From JAWOJF01 sp046481785 (GTDB taxonomy: Bacteria; Bacteroidota; Ignavibacteria; Ignavibacteriales; Ignavibacteriaceae), in contig JAWOJF010000170.1 of the NCBI GenBank assembly GCA_046481785.1, forward strand, positions 1-53,143: a stretch of 53,143 nt of DNA. Reading direction: 5' to 3'. The notes under the pieces were generated by a model. That model did no database searches and had not been told where the DNA came from. It saw nothing but the letters and a program-made list of their open reading frames with translations. Below, piece by piece: positions 1 through 8,208 of the stretch. Made by a program: the position numbers and the translations under genes. Numbering within the stretch: the first letter of the stretch is position 1; every line of letters starts with the position of its first letter.

Positions 1-150
1 GGGATCGCCGAGGGGATTGCCGACGCACCAGAAAGGCATTGAGCGCAGCGTGCAGGGTCCGACGTTGAAGTCTTTCAGGGACATCGTGGAGCTCCGTTTG
101 TGGGGTGTCAGGTTAAAGGGACGGTTTCGCGGTATTCCGGAACGTGGGAC
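1..150. other. GC-rich foreign segment joined to the end of apbE
   Basis: By direct count this stretch is about 60% G+C (90 of 150), while the next 150 bases are about 41% (62 of 150), and the rest of the window looks AT-rich. The change coincides with the point where the ApbE protein stops matching its family. On the minus strand an ATG at about 91 follows GGAG at a good spacing and starts an open frame (MSLKDFNVGPCTLRSMPFWC...) that leaves the window; I do not recognise it. The segment could be the end of an inserted element, a repeat at a contig edge, or a chimeric assembly join. No transposase or terminal inverted repeat can be seen in the short piece available. Confidence 0.6.
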
Positions 151-1038
151 AATTCCTTTTTCCCTTCCAAGTACAAAAACTGCTGTAGCCATGGCATCAG
201 CAAATGCATTATTTTTATGAATAACTGTAACACTCCGGACTTCTTTTGCCGGGTAACCTGTCTTAGGATTGAGCAGGTGGTGATAACGGATCCCATCTTT
301 TTCAAAATAATTTTCATAATCACCGCTTGTTGCTACAGAAATATCTTCCAGTTTAATTTTTTTAATAATCTCTGTAGCTTTATCCGGATGCTGTACCCCA
401 ATAATCCAGTTGCCGCCCGCAGCTTTTATTTCTCCGCCCGCATTAACAAGCGCTTCCTCAATACCTGCATTTTTAAGAACATCAATAGCGCGGTCAACTG
501 CGTAACCTTTTGCTGCTGCACTGAAATTAAATCTAACATCTGCTGTACGAAGTAAACCGTTTTTGCCGGACAGTTTAACATTCTTCCATCCGCTTTTTAA
601 TAAGGCTTTTTTTATATCAGAATCTGAAGGGAGACCTGAGGTTTTTTTGTCAAACCCCCACAAATTAATCAGTGTTCCAATAGCCGCATCAAAATTCCCT
701 GAAGAGAGCTTGTATAGAGAATCGCATAAAACCGCCATATTATATATCTCATCATCAACAATAATCACAGAATCTTTTTCCTGATTTAATTCCCAGACGG
801 TTCCCTGGTCCAAAACAGTGAATAGTTTATCAATCCTTTTAATTTCATCAAATGCTTTTGAAATTGCATCTTCTGCTGTCTCCATATTACTGTTCCGCAC
901 CTGGATATCTACTAAAGTACCGAGAAGTATCCTGGTCCTCTTAACTGTCTTTACCTCTTCATTGTAATTCTGAGCTATAAAAAAACCAATAAGGAAAAGA
1001 ACAACAATACTTATAATATAGATTAACTTATTTCTCAA
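1..1038 (-). CDS. apbE: FAD:protein FMN transferase (ApbE family), 3' end replaced and running off the window
   Basis: ApbE attaches FMN covalently to threonines of exported or membrane flavoproteins such as RnfD and RnfG, which are encoded just upstream on this strand. The reading frame opens with TTG at 1038, one base after the NusG-II gene's stop, with GGTGG upstream; this start includes an N-terminal membrane anchor (IISIVVLFLIGFF), whereas the first ATG falls only near residue 52. Family landmarks are visible: AAAKGYAVDRA, LVNAGGEIKAAG, ATSGDYENYF, HHLLNPKTGYP and the metal-site segment FADAMATAVFVLG. After VLGREKGI (about residue 296) similarity to ApbE stops, where a normal protein would continue for some 40 residues. 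From about base 150 to base 1 the frame stays open but reads unrelated, GC-rich sequence. The identification is firm; whether the break is biological or an assembly join is unknown. Confidence 0.85.
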   Translation of the reverse strand, partial: MRNKLIYIISIVVLFLIGFFIAQNYNEEVKTVKRTRILLGTLVDIQVRNSNMETAEDAISKAFDEIKRIDKLFTVLDQGTVWELNQEKDSVIIVDDEIYNMAVLCDSLYKLSSGNFDAAIGTLINLWGFDKKTSGLPSDSDIKKALLKSGWKNVKLSGKNGLLRTADVRFNFSAAAKGYAVDRAIDVLKNAGIEEALVNAGGEIKAAGGNWIIGVQHPDKATEIIKKIKLEDISVATSGDYENYFEKDGIRYHHLLNPKTGYPAKEVRSVTVIHKNNAFADAMATAVFVLGREKGIVPRSGIPRNRPFNLTPHKRSSTMSLKDFNVGPCTLRSMPFWCVGNPLGDP

Positions 1039-1039
1039 A

Positions 1040-1774
1040 CTAAACCAGTTCCACCTTAACTAAAATTTTATTAGGGGCACATGCTATTATATTACCGGGG
1101 CTGCCGGCAACTGAGTGCTCACATATTTTATGCCTGCATGATGCTGAATGAACCCGTGCAATTCCACCTTCAATTCTGAGAACAGTTTTTCCAAAAGGTC
1201 CGTTTATATCAACATTTTTATAAGTTTTATCCAAAGGAATTCTTTCTGCCGTTCCATTTTCATTATCTATAACCAGTACTTTCTTTTTCGTATTCAGTAT
1301 AGAGGATAATAAATCAGTTTCTGAATATTCGGCAGTAAAAAAGTAGCCGGCCTTTTTGCCTTTTAGCTTTGTTCTGATACCTGACATTGACTGGTTAAAT
1401 TCATAAAGTGAGTAAACAGGATTTTCCGAATCACTGATTATAATATCGGAATCAATTTCTTTATCCAGTTTCTTCAGGTTATATTTAACTTTACCGCTAT
1501 TACCAAATGACGCATTCTGTGCCTGGAGATCGATACTGTTTAACATTTCAATTATTTTCAATTCAGATTGAATAACAGGTTTAGAATTGCTTTTAATTTT
1601 TTCCCTGAAGGAGAAAATAATATTGCGGAATATTTCTTCATCTGCAGGTATATACCCGTAAACGGCATAATAAACTGATTTTTTATTACCAACCAGTTTC
1701 CCGGCTGAAAAACCGGCACCAAGTGCAGTCGCTGCCAAACCGGTGATCTTTAAAAATTTCCTTCGGGATATCAT
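1040..1774 (-). CDS. Tat-exported NusG domain II protein of the Rnf cluster
   Basis: This 244-residue protein begins with a canonical twin-arginine signal (SRRKFLKITG followed by a small hydrophobic stretch), so it is probably exported folded. The last 50 residues (about 194-244) match NusG domain II (PF07009/DUF1312), with GGIARV, the cysteine pair CRHKIC (C213, C218) and ACAPN (C232). The middle, about residues 35-190, is not recognised. GAGG sits close upstream of the ATG. The gene lies 91 bases after rnfA and is followed after one base by apbE. NusG-II proteins are often found beside rnf and apbE genes; their role is not established. An accessory role in assembling or flavinylating the Rnf complex is inferred from position only. 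Confidence 0.8.
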   Translation of the reverse strand: MISRRKFLKITGLAATALGAGFSAGKLVGNKKSVYYAVYGYIPADEEIFRNIIFSFREKIKSNSKPVIQSELKIIEMLNSIDLQAQNASFGNSGKVKYNLKKLDKEIDSDIIISDSENPVYSLYEFNQSMSGIRTKLKGKKAGYFFTAEYSETDLLSSILNTKKKVLVIDNENGTAERIPLDKTYKNVDINGPFGKTVLRIEGGIARVHSASCRHKICEHSVAGSPGNIIACAPNKILVKVELV

Positions 1775-1865
1775 TTTTTCCTCAATAGAATTACAATTAA
1801 AAATGTTTTTTTACACGATATTATCAACCTAAAAACTTCTGTATATATTATTATTAATCTAATAA

Positions 1866-2441
1866 TTAAATCATTCCGGCAAAACCCATAAATGCAAGTG
1901 CTAAAATTCCTGCAACAATTAAGGTTATAGGCGCACCCCGGAATGGTTTGGGAACATCGGCAAGATCAAGTTCTTCTCTTATTCCCGCCATTATTGTTAA
2001 GGCAAGTGTAAATCCTGCTCCTGCTCCAACCCCAAAAATTATATTTTCTACAAAACTATATTCTCTCATAGATCCAAAAAGTGCTAAACCAAGTATTGCA
2101 CAGTTCGTGGTTATCAGGGGGAGGTAAATACCAAGTGCCCTGTATAAAGGCTTTGATACTTTTTTAATAAACATTTCAACAAACTGTACAAGAGATGCAA
2201 TAACAAGAATAAAAGAAGGTGTCTGTAAAAATTCTAAGCCGTATGGAATAAGTATCAGATGATCTATAAGCCAGCTAACCATTGCAGTAATAACAAGAAC
2301 AAATGTAGTTGCCATTCCCATTGATATTGCTGAAGATAATTTGTTTGATACACCTATAAAAGGGCATATACCCAGAAAGTATGCAAGCACAAAATTATTT
2401 ACTATAGCTGCAGATATAAAAATTATAAAAAGTTCCATCAT
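1866..2441 (-). CDS. rnfA: Rnf complex subunit RnfA
   Basis: RnfA is an integral membrane subunit of the Rnf ferredoxin:NAD+ oxidoreductase. It is 191 residues with about six hydrophobic helices, the usual family length. Each half carries a conserved cysteine in its motif (GICPF at C26 and TNCAILG at C114), which in the family coordinate an intramembrane 2Fe-2S centre together with RnfE. The AGIREELDLADVPKPF segment near the C-terminus is also typical. The start ATGATG overlaps the stop of rnfE, so translation is probably coupled. It is the last recognisable rnf gene; rnfB, which commonly follows rnfA in clostridial-type operons, is missing. Confidence 0.95.
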   Translation of the reverse strand: MMELFIIFISAAIVNNFVLAYFLGICPFIGVSNKLSSAISMGMATTFVLVITAMVSWLIDHLILIPYGLEFLQTPSFILVIASLVQFVEMFIKKVSKPLYRALGIYLPLITTNCAILGLALFGSMREYSFVENIIFGVGAGAGFTLALTIMAGIREELDLADVPKPFRGAPITLIVAGILALAFMGFAGMI

Positions 2442-3118
2442 GTAGCCTCAAGTGGTTCTGTTGGCTGATCACTGTTGTGTTTGTATCGTGTGATCAATGA
2501 TTCATTTTCCATTCTTCTCTTTCTTTCGGAGTACATATTTGAAAGTCCCATCAATAAACCAAAAGTTAAAAAAGCACCGGCAGGAAGGATCATTATTAAC
2601 CATGGTTCAAACTGATCAGGCAGTACCTGGTAACCAAAAATAGTTCTTGATCCTATTATTTCCCTTATTGTACCCAATACTAACAGTATAATTGTAAATC
2701 CGCTTCCCATACCAAGTGCATCAAGGATTGCTCTGCCCGGGCTATTTTTAGATGCAAATGCTTCTGCTCTGCCAAGTATTATACAGTTTACAACAATAAG
2801 AGGAATAAAGGGACCAAGAGCTTTGCTTAAATCAGGAAACTTTGCTTTCATTACCAAATCGACAACTGTAACAAAAGTTGCAATTATTACGATAAATGAT
2901 GCAATCCTAACCTGGTTAGGGATTATTTTTCTGATTAATGAAATTAAAAAACTTGCCATAACCAATACAAAGGTAGCGGCCAAACCCATTGCCAAACCGT
3001 TTATTGCAGATACAGTAACTGCAAGAGCCGGGCACATACCAAGTACTTGTTTAAAGATGGGATTCTGGTCCCATACACCCTTCAGATATTCCTGGCTGAG
3101 TGATACTTGCTTTTTCAT
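2438..3118 (-). CDS. rnfE: Rnf complex subunit RnfE
   Basis: RnfE is the membrane partner of RnfA and its paralogue in fold. The 226-residue protein has about six membrane segments and the paired cysteine motifs MCPALAV (C29) and VNCIILGRAEA (C112) expected for the 2Fe-2S site shared with RnfA. The C-terminal tail (about 195-226) is polar and probably cytoplasmic. The start overlaps the rnfG stop by one base (TAATG) and the end overlaps rnfA by four bases. The NqrD subunit of Na+-NQR is homologous, but RnfC of this operon carries two 4Fe-4S motifs, which settles the assignment as Rnf. Confidence 0.95.
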   Translation of the reverse strand: MKKQVSLSQEYLKGVWDQNPIFKQVLGMCPALAVTVSAINGLAMGLAATFVLVMASFLISLIRKIIPNQVRIASFIVIIATFVTVVDLVMKAKFPDLSKALGPFIPLIVVNCIILGRAEAFASKNSPGRAILDALGMGSGFTIILLVLGTIREIIGSRTIFGYQVLPDQFEPWLIMILPAGAFLTFGLLMGLSNMYSERKRRMENESLITRYKHNSDQPTEPLEAT

Positions 3119-3681
3119 TATAAACTCCCGGTTTCCCGAAGCTTTTTCATTTTACCAATTCCTTCATTAATAATTGCAACAACAGCCTTTGAGGAAATTG
3201 TTGCACCTGTTATTGCCTGAATTTCATTTGGGCTTTCAGGTTCTTTACCTTTAATATAATTAATTCCGGGTGATGTTTTTAATTTTTTAAACTGATCTGT
3301 AAACGGAATATCCAGGATTTTGGATCCAAGTCCCGGTGTTTCAGACTGTTCCAAAACTTCAAGAGCATTTATTTCTTCAAGATCTTCTGAGATTCCTGCT
3401 ATTAATCTTATCTTACCCTGGAAACCATTTCCGGAATATACCATGGCAAAACCAACACTTTCGTTCTGATTATCAATTACCCGGTATACTTCAAAGCCTG
3501 TATTTTTAAGAACTTCATATTTTTCACCTTCAGGCTGTACACGAAATATAGCTGCTTCTGTTTCGGCTTTTTGATTGGAAGCAATAAGCGGCGCTGACCA
3601 GTTGTTTACAAATGCCAGGGTCCCCGCGGAAATTGCTCCAATTACTGTAAGCACCAATATCATTTTTGTCATTGGGTTCAT
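3118..3681 (-). CDS. rnfG: Rnf complex subunit RnfG, covalent flavoprotein
   Basis: RnfG is the periplasmic FMN-carrying subunit. It has a single N-terminal membrane helix (about residues 6-25) and a C-terminal FMN-binding domain. The flavinylation site reads ITGATISS (T158-G-A-T161-I-S), and T161 is the expected attachment residue for FMN added by ApbE, which is encoded at the end of the same cluster. The length of 187 residues is normal for the family. The start overlaps the rnfD stop by four bases and the end overlaps the rnfE start by one base, so the gene is translationally coupled on both sides. Confidence 0.95.
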   Translation of the reverse strand: MNPMTKMILVLTVIGAISAGTLAFVNNWSAPLIASNQKAETEAAIFRVQPEGEKYEVLKNTGFEVYRVIDNQNESVGFAMVYSGNGFQGKIRLIAGISEDLEEINALEVLEQSETPGLGSKILDIPFTDQFKKLKTSPGINYIKGKEPESPNEIQAITGATISSKAVVAIINEGIGKMKKLRETGSL

Positions 3682-4664
3682 TTCTTCTTATCCTCCCTTA
3701 ACTTTCCGAACACAGAGGGAGTTGTATACCTGTTTATAAGGGGAACAAAGGCATTTAGAAATAAAATTGAGTACATTACGCCTTCAGGTAATCCGCCAAA
3801 AATCCTTATAATTAATAGTACAAATGATATAGACGCACCGTATATCCACATACCTTTGTTTGTTATGGGAGATGTTACCCAGTCTGTAGCCATAAACATT
3901 GCACCAAAAAGAAAACTTCCTGCAAAGACATGAAAAACAGGGGAGGGGTATTGTGGATTTATTAACCAGAATATAGTACCAAAAAAGAGCATACTTAATA
4001 TCATGGAAACCGGGATCCTCCAGTTAACAATACCAACTGCTATAAGAAATATACCGCCGGCAAGAACAGCAATAGCAGATGTTTCTCCAAGTGATCCGCC
4101 TATATTGCCAATAATCATAGAACTTTGATCGGAAATTATATGATCAAATTTTAAAGCCGCAAGAGGTGTAGCTCCTGTAACTCCATCAATGGCATAATCC
4201 GGGTTTACCCATGTAGTTATCTGCACCGGAAATGCTGCCTGAAGAAATGCCCTTCCAACCAAAGCAGGATTAAAAATATTATATCCTAATCCGCCAAAAA
4301 TTTGTTTACCAAGCCCGATTGCTACAACGGCCCCTATGGCTGTCGCAGATAATGAAAAATCAGGAGGTAGTGTTAGTGATAACAGAAGTCCGGTTAATGC
4401 AGCGCTTCCATCAAACCAGGTGACTTCTTTCTTACGTATCGACTGAATTGCTGCTTCAGTGCCGATTGCAAACAAAACTGCAGTAATCATTATTAATATC
4501 TGGCTTATACCAAAAAATATTAATGCAGCAATTATGGAAGGGAGAAGTGCAAGATTTACAAACCACATTACTTTTGCGGTTGTCCATTTTGAATGCAAAT
4601 GGGGTGATGAATTCAGAACAAAATGAGCCGCATTTTTATTATCAGTAATAGTTAATGTTTCCAT
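3678..4664 (-). CDS. rnfD: Rnf complex subunit RnfD, covalent flavoprotein
   Basis: RnfD is a polytopic membrane subunit of about nine or ten helices that carries FMN, and is thought to be part of the ion-translocating path. The 328-residue length fits. The flavinylation motif is DGVTGATPLAA, with T166 as the expected FMN-linked threonine. GYNIFNPALVGRAFL (about 127-141) and FLFGAMFMATDWVTSP are strongly conserved RnfD/NqrB landmarks. Seven bases separate it from rnfC, and it overlaps rnfG by four bases. A second ApbE target in the same operon supports the pairing with apbE. Confidence 0.95.
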   Translation of the reverse strand: METLTITDNKNAAHFVLNSSPHLHSKWTTAKVMWFVNLALLPSIIAALIFFGISQILIMITAVLFAIGTEAAIQSIRKKEVTWFDGSAALTGLLLSLTLPPDFSLSATAIGAVVAIGLGKQIFGGLGYNIFNPALVGRAFLQAAFPVQITTWVNPDYAIDGVTGATPLAALKFDHIISDQSSMIIGNIGGSLGETSAIAVLAGGIFLIAVGIVNWRIPVSMILSMLFFGTIFWLINPQYPSPVFHVFAGSFLFGAMFMATDWVTSPITNKGMWIYGASISFVLLIIRIFGGLPEGVMYSILFLNAFVPLINRYTTPSVFGKLREDKKK

Positions 4665-4671
4665 ATAGCCC

Positions 4672-6006
4672 CTATTTAACTACAGCTTTTTGGCGCTGTA
4701 ACTGCAATACTTTTTGCTTTCCCAGCCTGATCCACTGAACTAAAGGAATATTTGCCGGGCATGTATAGGCACATGTACCGCATTCCATACAGACGGTTAT
4801 ATTAAGCTGTTCCGCTTCCTCATAATTTTTAAGCTGGGTATAACGAACCAGTTTGGTGGGTATAAGATTCAACGGGCAAACTCCAACACATTGACCGCAC
4901 CTTAAGCAGGGAGTTTCCGGATTGTCAGCAACTTCATCTTTAGTAAGAGCAAGAATTCCCGAAGTTGCCTTCATTACAGGCGCATTCAGATCATACTGTG
5001 CCACTCCCATCATGGGTCCGCCAACAACTATTTTATATGCATCTTCAGTCAGACCGCCGCAGTAATCAATAACGTATTGAATAGATGTTCCTATAGGTAC
5101 CAGCAGGTTTTTGGGTTTCCTTATTCCTTTACCCGATACAGTTAACGCTGCCATAGTTAAAGCTTCCCCTTTAACAACTGCATCATGAATTGAAACTGCA
5201 GTTCCGGTATTCTGAATAACAACTCCCACATCCATAGGAAGTTTCCCGGGGGGGACTTCTTTTCCGGTTACTGCCTTAATTAACATCTTCTCTGCACCCT
5301 GCGGGTATTTTGTTTTTAGCGAAACTAATTCAATAGAATCTTCGTGCTTAATTTTGTCTGATAAAAGTTTTATTGCTTCCGGTTTATTGCTTTCAATACC
5401 AATTATTCCCCGTTTAACACCCAGCGCTTTCATAATTAATTTTAACCCTGAGAGCAGGTCATCAGGTCTTTCAATCATAAACCTGTAATCGCGCGTCAGG
5501 TACGGTTCGCATTCGCATCCGTTTATAATAACCGCATCTATTTTTTTACCATCCGGGGGAGAAAGCTTAACTGAAGTTGGAAATGCTGCGCCGCCCTGTC
5601 CTACTATGCCGGCATGAGCAACCCTCAGACGTATCTCATCAGGGGTAATTGATTCAGTATCCATAGGCGGTAAAAGAAATTTTTCCGGGGGCACATTTCC
5701 ATTCGTTTTAATAACAATTGCATCGCGTGGAAATCCACCGGTTGTAATTTCTTTTCCTATACTTACAACTTTTCCTGTAACTGAAGAATGAATTGATGCA
5801 GAGACAAACCCTTCTGCCTTTGCGACCAACTGGCCGGGAAAAACATCATCCCCCTTTTTAACCTGGAGTGATGCTTCTTTTCCCAGATGCTGAGAAAGAG
5901 GGAGAATAATTTCTTCGGGACAGGGGAGCATCTCGAAAGGACAGTTCTCTGTTAGTTCTTTATACTCCGGTGGAGTGATTCCCCCCTGAAAAGATTTAAA
6001 TTTCAT
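4672..6006 (-). CDS. rnfC: Rnf complex subunit RnfC
   Basis: RnfC is the peripheral subunit that binds NADH and FMN and carries two 4Fe-4S clusters. The 444-residue protein shows the nucleotide/flavin loop GIVGQGGAAFP (residues 133-143), VINGCECEPYLTRDYR, and near the C-terminus two ferredoxin motifs, CLRCGQCVGVCP (from C367) and CMECGTCAYTCP (from C406). These clusters separate RnfC from NqrA. It is the first gene of the operon. The 270 bases upstream, shared with the divergent tetR gene, hold a candidate Bacteroidetes-type -7 element. No rnfB precedes it, although in some Bacteroidetes rnfB is the first gene. Confidence 0.96.
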   Translation of the reverse strand: MKFKSFQGGITPPEYKELTENCPFEMLPCPEEIILPLSQHLGKEASLQVKKGDDVFPGQLVAKAEGFVSASIHSSVTGKVVSIGKEITTGGFPRDAIVIKTNGNVPPEKFLLPPMDTESITPDEIRLRVAHAGIVGQGGAAFPTSVKLSPPDGKKIDAVIINGCECEPYLTRDYRFMIERPDDLLSGLKLIMKALGVKRGIIGIESNKPEAIKLLSDKIKHEDSIELVSLKTKYPQGAEKMLIKAVTGKEVPPGKLPMDVGVVIQNTGTAVSIHDAVVKGEALTMAALTVSGKGIRKPKNLLVPIGTSIQYVIDYCGGLTEDAYKIVVGGPMMGVAQYDLNAPVMKATSGILALTKDEVADNPETPCLRCGQCVGVCPLNLIPTKLVRYTQLKNYEEAEQLNITVCMECGTCAYTCPANIPLVQWIRLGKQKVLQLQRQKAVVK

Positions 6007-6051
6007 AAAGCTGCTATCACAAGAAGATGAACAATTTGTACAACTTGTCTA

Positions 6052-6059
6052 CAAAATTA
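6052..6059 (-). promoter_or_regulatory. candidate -7 box (TAnnTTTG type) for the rnf operon
   Basis: The minus strand reads TAATTTTG here, matching the Bacteroidetes sigma -7 consensus TAnnTTTG. It would start a transcript about 40 bases before the rnfC ATG at 6006. A clear -33 TTTG at the right distance is not seen, so the call is tentative. Whether this lineage uses the Bacteroidetes consensus is also an assumption. Confidence 0.3.
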
Positions 6060-6238
6060 CAAAAATTTAAAAAGAAATCCCCGTCCTTTTAAAAAAGGAA
6101 ATAATTTATTAGTTGCCAAATATGAATGATAATCTGTAACAGATAACAATTATTGCCAGCTATCGTTGTTCCCGTTGCGATAAAAAAATATTTGTTCGAT
6201 TGTGATGAATGGCTTGGATATAAATTGACGGTTATATA

Positions 6239-6256
6239 ACTTACCTACCGGTAAGT
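6239..6256. promoter_or_regulatory. inverted-repeat operator in front of tetR
   Basis: ACTTACC-TACC-GGTAAGT is a perfect 7-base inverted repeat around a 4-base spacer, placed 20 bases before the TTG start of the TetR gene and downstream of a TTGACG hexamer (6225-6230). Position and form suit autoregulation by the TetR protein and control of the efflux genes behind it. Binding is inferred. Confidence 0.6.
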
Positions 6257-6276
6257 AGAATATTATGGAAGTTTAA

Positions 6277-6867
6277 TTGGAACAAGAAACAAAAATAAAA
6301 GTATTAATGGCAGCCGCAGAACTGATCTCAAGTCACGGCTATCATAATGTGTCTGTTAGAGAAATTTGCGAAACGGCAGGGGTAACAAAACCTGTTCTTT
6401 ACTATTACTTCAAGGATAAAGAGGATGTGCTGTCTGAATTGCTTAATGAAGGGCATAAACGTTTTAAGGAACTTTTTGATAAACATATAAAACCGGATTA
6501 TTCTTTTGAAGAAAGTCTTGATGGACTTTTAACAGTTTATAAAAGTTATGCGGAATCTTACCCGCACCTTATCAAGGTTAATACCTATGTTCAGTTATCT
6601 CCGCTTCCCCAAAAGATAAAAAGCATAAGTAAAAAAAAATCTAAAGAAGTTTTAGAGAAAATAAATTCTGTTTTTTCTAAAGGTATAATTGAAAAATATT
6701 TTGATAAGAATGTTGAACAGGAAATGCTTGTATACAGTTTTATTGCACCTATTGGCGTTTTAATTGCACAAAATATTATTATCAAAAATAGCACTAAACC
6801 GCTAAAAGATAACCTAAAAAAATATTTTAAATTCTGGAAATCTCAATTCATTAAAAAGGGGAAATAA
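6277..6867 (+). CDS. TetR/AcrR family transcriptional repressor
   Basis: This 196-residue protein has an N-terminal TetR helix-turn-helix (about residues 8-54), including VSVREICETAGVTKPVLYYYFKDKEDVL, broken here only for description: the recognition helix lies around GVTKPVLYYYF. The C-terminal ligand domain is helical and not assignable to a ligand. The start is TTG at 6277, with GGAAG five bases upstream; the nearby ATG at 6265 hits a stop after three codons. It is followed closely by tolC, adaptor and RND pump genes, so it is probably their local repressor, released by an unknown pump substrate. The inverted repeat at 6239-6256 is its likely operator. Confidence 0.9.
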   Translation: MEQETKIKVLMAAAELISSHGYHNVSVREICETAGVTKPVLYYYFKDKEDVLSELLNEGHKRFKELFDKHIKPDYSFEESLDGLLTVYKSYAESYPHLIKVNTYVQLSPLPQKIKSISKKKSKEVLEKINSVFSKGIIEKYFDKNVEQEMLVYSFIAPIGVLIAQNIIIKNSTKPLKDNLKKYFKFWKSQFIKKGK

Positions 6868-6881
6868 TCGGAGTGACTACA

Positions 6882-8207
6882 ATGTTCAGATATCTTATAT
6901 CTATGATATTATTTTCTACTGTCTTATTGGCACAGCAGGAAGATATAATATATTTATCATGGAATGATGTTGTTGGAAAATCTTTAACAGATAATCTTAC
7001 TGTCAGATCCCGGCAGCTTGATTATGAAACGCAGGATCTTGAAGTATGGCGTGCATATTCCAACTTCTTACCGTCAGTTACATATCAGGGAGTAGGGGTA
7101 TATAATATAGAATTGCCCAGTGTGGTTTTTATGGGGCAAACGTTCACTATGGGAACAAAGTATACTTTTCAGCATTCCATTGATGCAACGCTTCCTTTGT
7201 TTACAGGCGGTTCAAGACTCTTTAATCTTAACGCTCAAAACTATCTTAGGAAATCTTTAAGTGAGGAGCTTAAAGGAAAGGAAGAAGATATTGTTTTGCA
7301 GGCTTTACAGGCATATTACGGGATAATTCTTGCAAATGATCTACGGGCTACAGCACAGGAAGCAGTTGAAGTTGCTGAATCAAACCTGAAACAGGTGCAG
7401 TCATTTTATGATGAGGGAACTGCAACCGAACTTGATATACAGCGGGCACGTGCCCAGTATTATTCGGTAATTCCTCAACTTGAAAATGCTGAATCAAACC
7501 GGCTTCTTTCTTATCAGAATCTAAAAATGCTTCTGGATATACCTCTGGAAGATTCAGTTGTAGTTATAGACTCACTAATAACAAAAGATTTTCTTGATGA
7601 CCTTAAGGGAGTTGAGCTTAAAGAGTATAAGAACATTTCTGCAGATAACAGGAGTGAACTGAAATCAATCGGACATCAGTTGTCTGCTTCAAATGAAGGT
7701 GAAAAACTGGCTTTGGCCCAGTTTGCTCCGTCAATAGCCGTTTCAGCTAATCTTCAGCAGCAGGCATTTTCAGATGACAGCAAACTGCACTGGAACGATT
7801 ATACAAGATCAAAGGCAATAACTTTAGCAGTATCCTGGCCATTATTTGAAGGGGGAAGAAGATACATTGATCATCAGCTTGCACAGATAAGAACTGACCA
7901 GATGAGCCTGCTTCAGAGGCAGACGGAAACCCAGGTATCTCTTGAGGTTGAACAGAATTATTACAGGTTTAATGAATCTGTTAAAAATCTGAGAAGCCTT
8001 AAAGAAGCAATGACTCAATCAAAAGAAAGTTTACGGCTGTCAAATCTTTTATACGGTGAAGGTATGAGTACCCAGCTTGATGTTTTAAATGCGCAGCTGC
8101 TTTATAACAACAGCCGTGTACAGTATCTGCAGGGAATTTATAATTATAATATTAATCAGCTTCAACTACTTAAATCTATAGGAAAACTAAATACCATCTG
8201 GAATTAA
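6882..8207 (+). CDS. TolC-family outer-membrane efflux channel
   Basis: This is an outer-membrane factor for the RND pump encoded two genes downstream. The protein has a cleavable signal (FRYLISMILFSTVLLAQ) and two OEP repeats of long alpha-helical hairpins, with the repeat-like segments YDEGTATELDIQRARAQY in the first half and YGEGMSTQLDVLNAQLLY in the second. The length of 442 residues is normal. I place the start at the ATG at 6882, because GGAG lies eight bases before it; an in-frame GTG at 6873 would add three residues and overlaps that ribosome site. The gene follows tetR closely and ends one base before the adaptor gene. Confidence 0.93.
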   Translation: MFRYLISMILFSTVLLAQQEDIIYLSWNDVVGKSLTDNLTVRSRQLDYETQDLEVWRAYSNFLPSVTYQGVGVYNIELPSVVFMGQTFTMGTKYTFQHSIDATLPLFTGGSRLFNLNAQNYLRKSLSEELKGKEEDIVLQALQAYYGIILANDLRATAQEAVEVAESNLKQVQSFYDEGTATELDIQRARAQYYSVIPQLENAESNRLLSYQNLKMLLDIPLEDSVVVIDSLITKDFLDDLKGVELKEYKNISADNRSELKSIGHQLSASNEGEKLALAQFAPSIAVSANLQQQAFSDDSKLHWNDYTRSKAITLAVSWPLFEGGRRYIDHQLAQIRTDQMSLLQRQTETQVSLEVEQNYYRFNESVKNLRSLKEAMTQSKESLRLSNLLYGEGMSTQLDVLNAQLLYNNSRVQYLQGIYNYNINQLQLLKSIGKLNTIWN

Positions 8208-8208
8208 T

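Noticed and set aside
100..555. Open plus-strand frame of 151 codons near the left edge
   Set aside because: It lies antisense to apbE, whose minus-strand translation shows family motifs throughout; the plus-strand frame is cysteine- and phenylalanine-rich noise.
1866..6006. Na+-translocating NADH:quinone reductase (Nqr) instead of Rnf
   Set aside because: The first subunit has two 4Fe-4S motifs and RnfC layout, there is no NqrF, and the gene order C-D-G-E-A is that of rnf.
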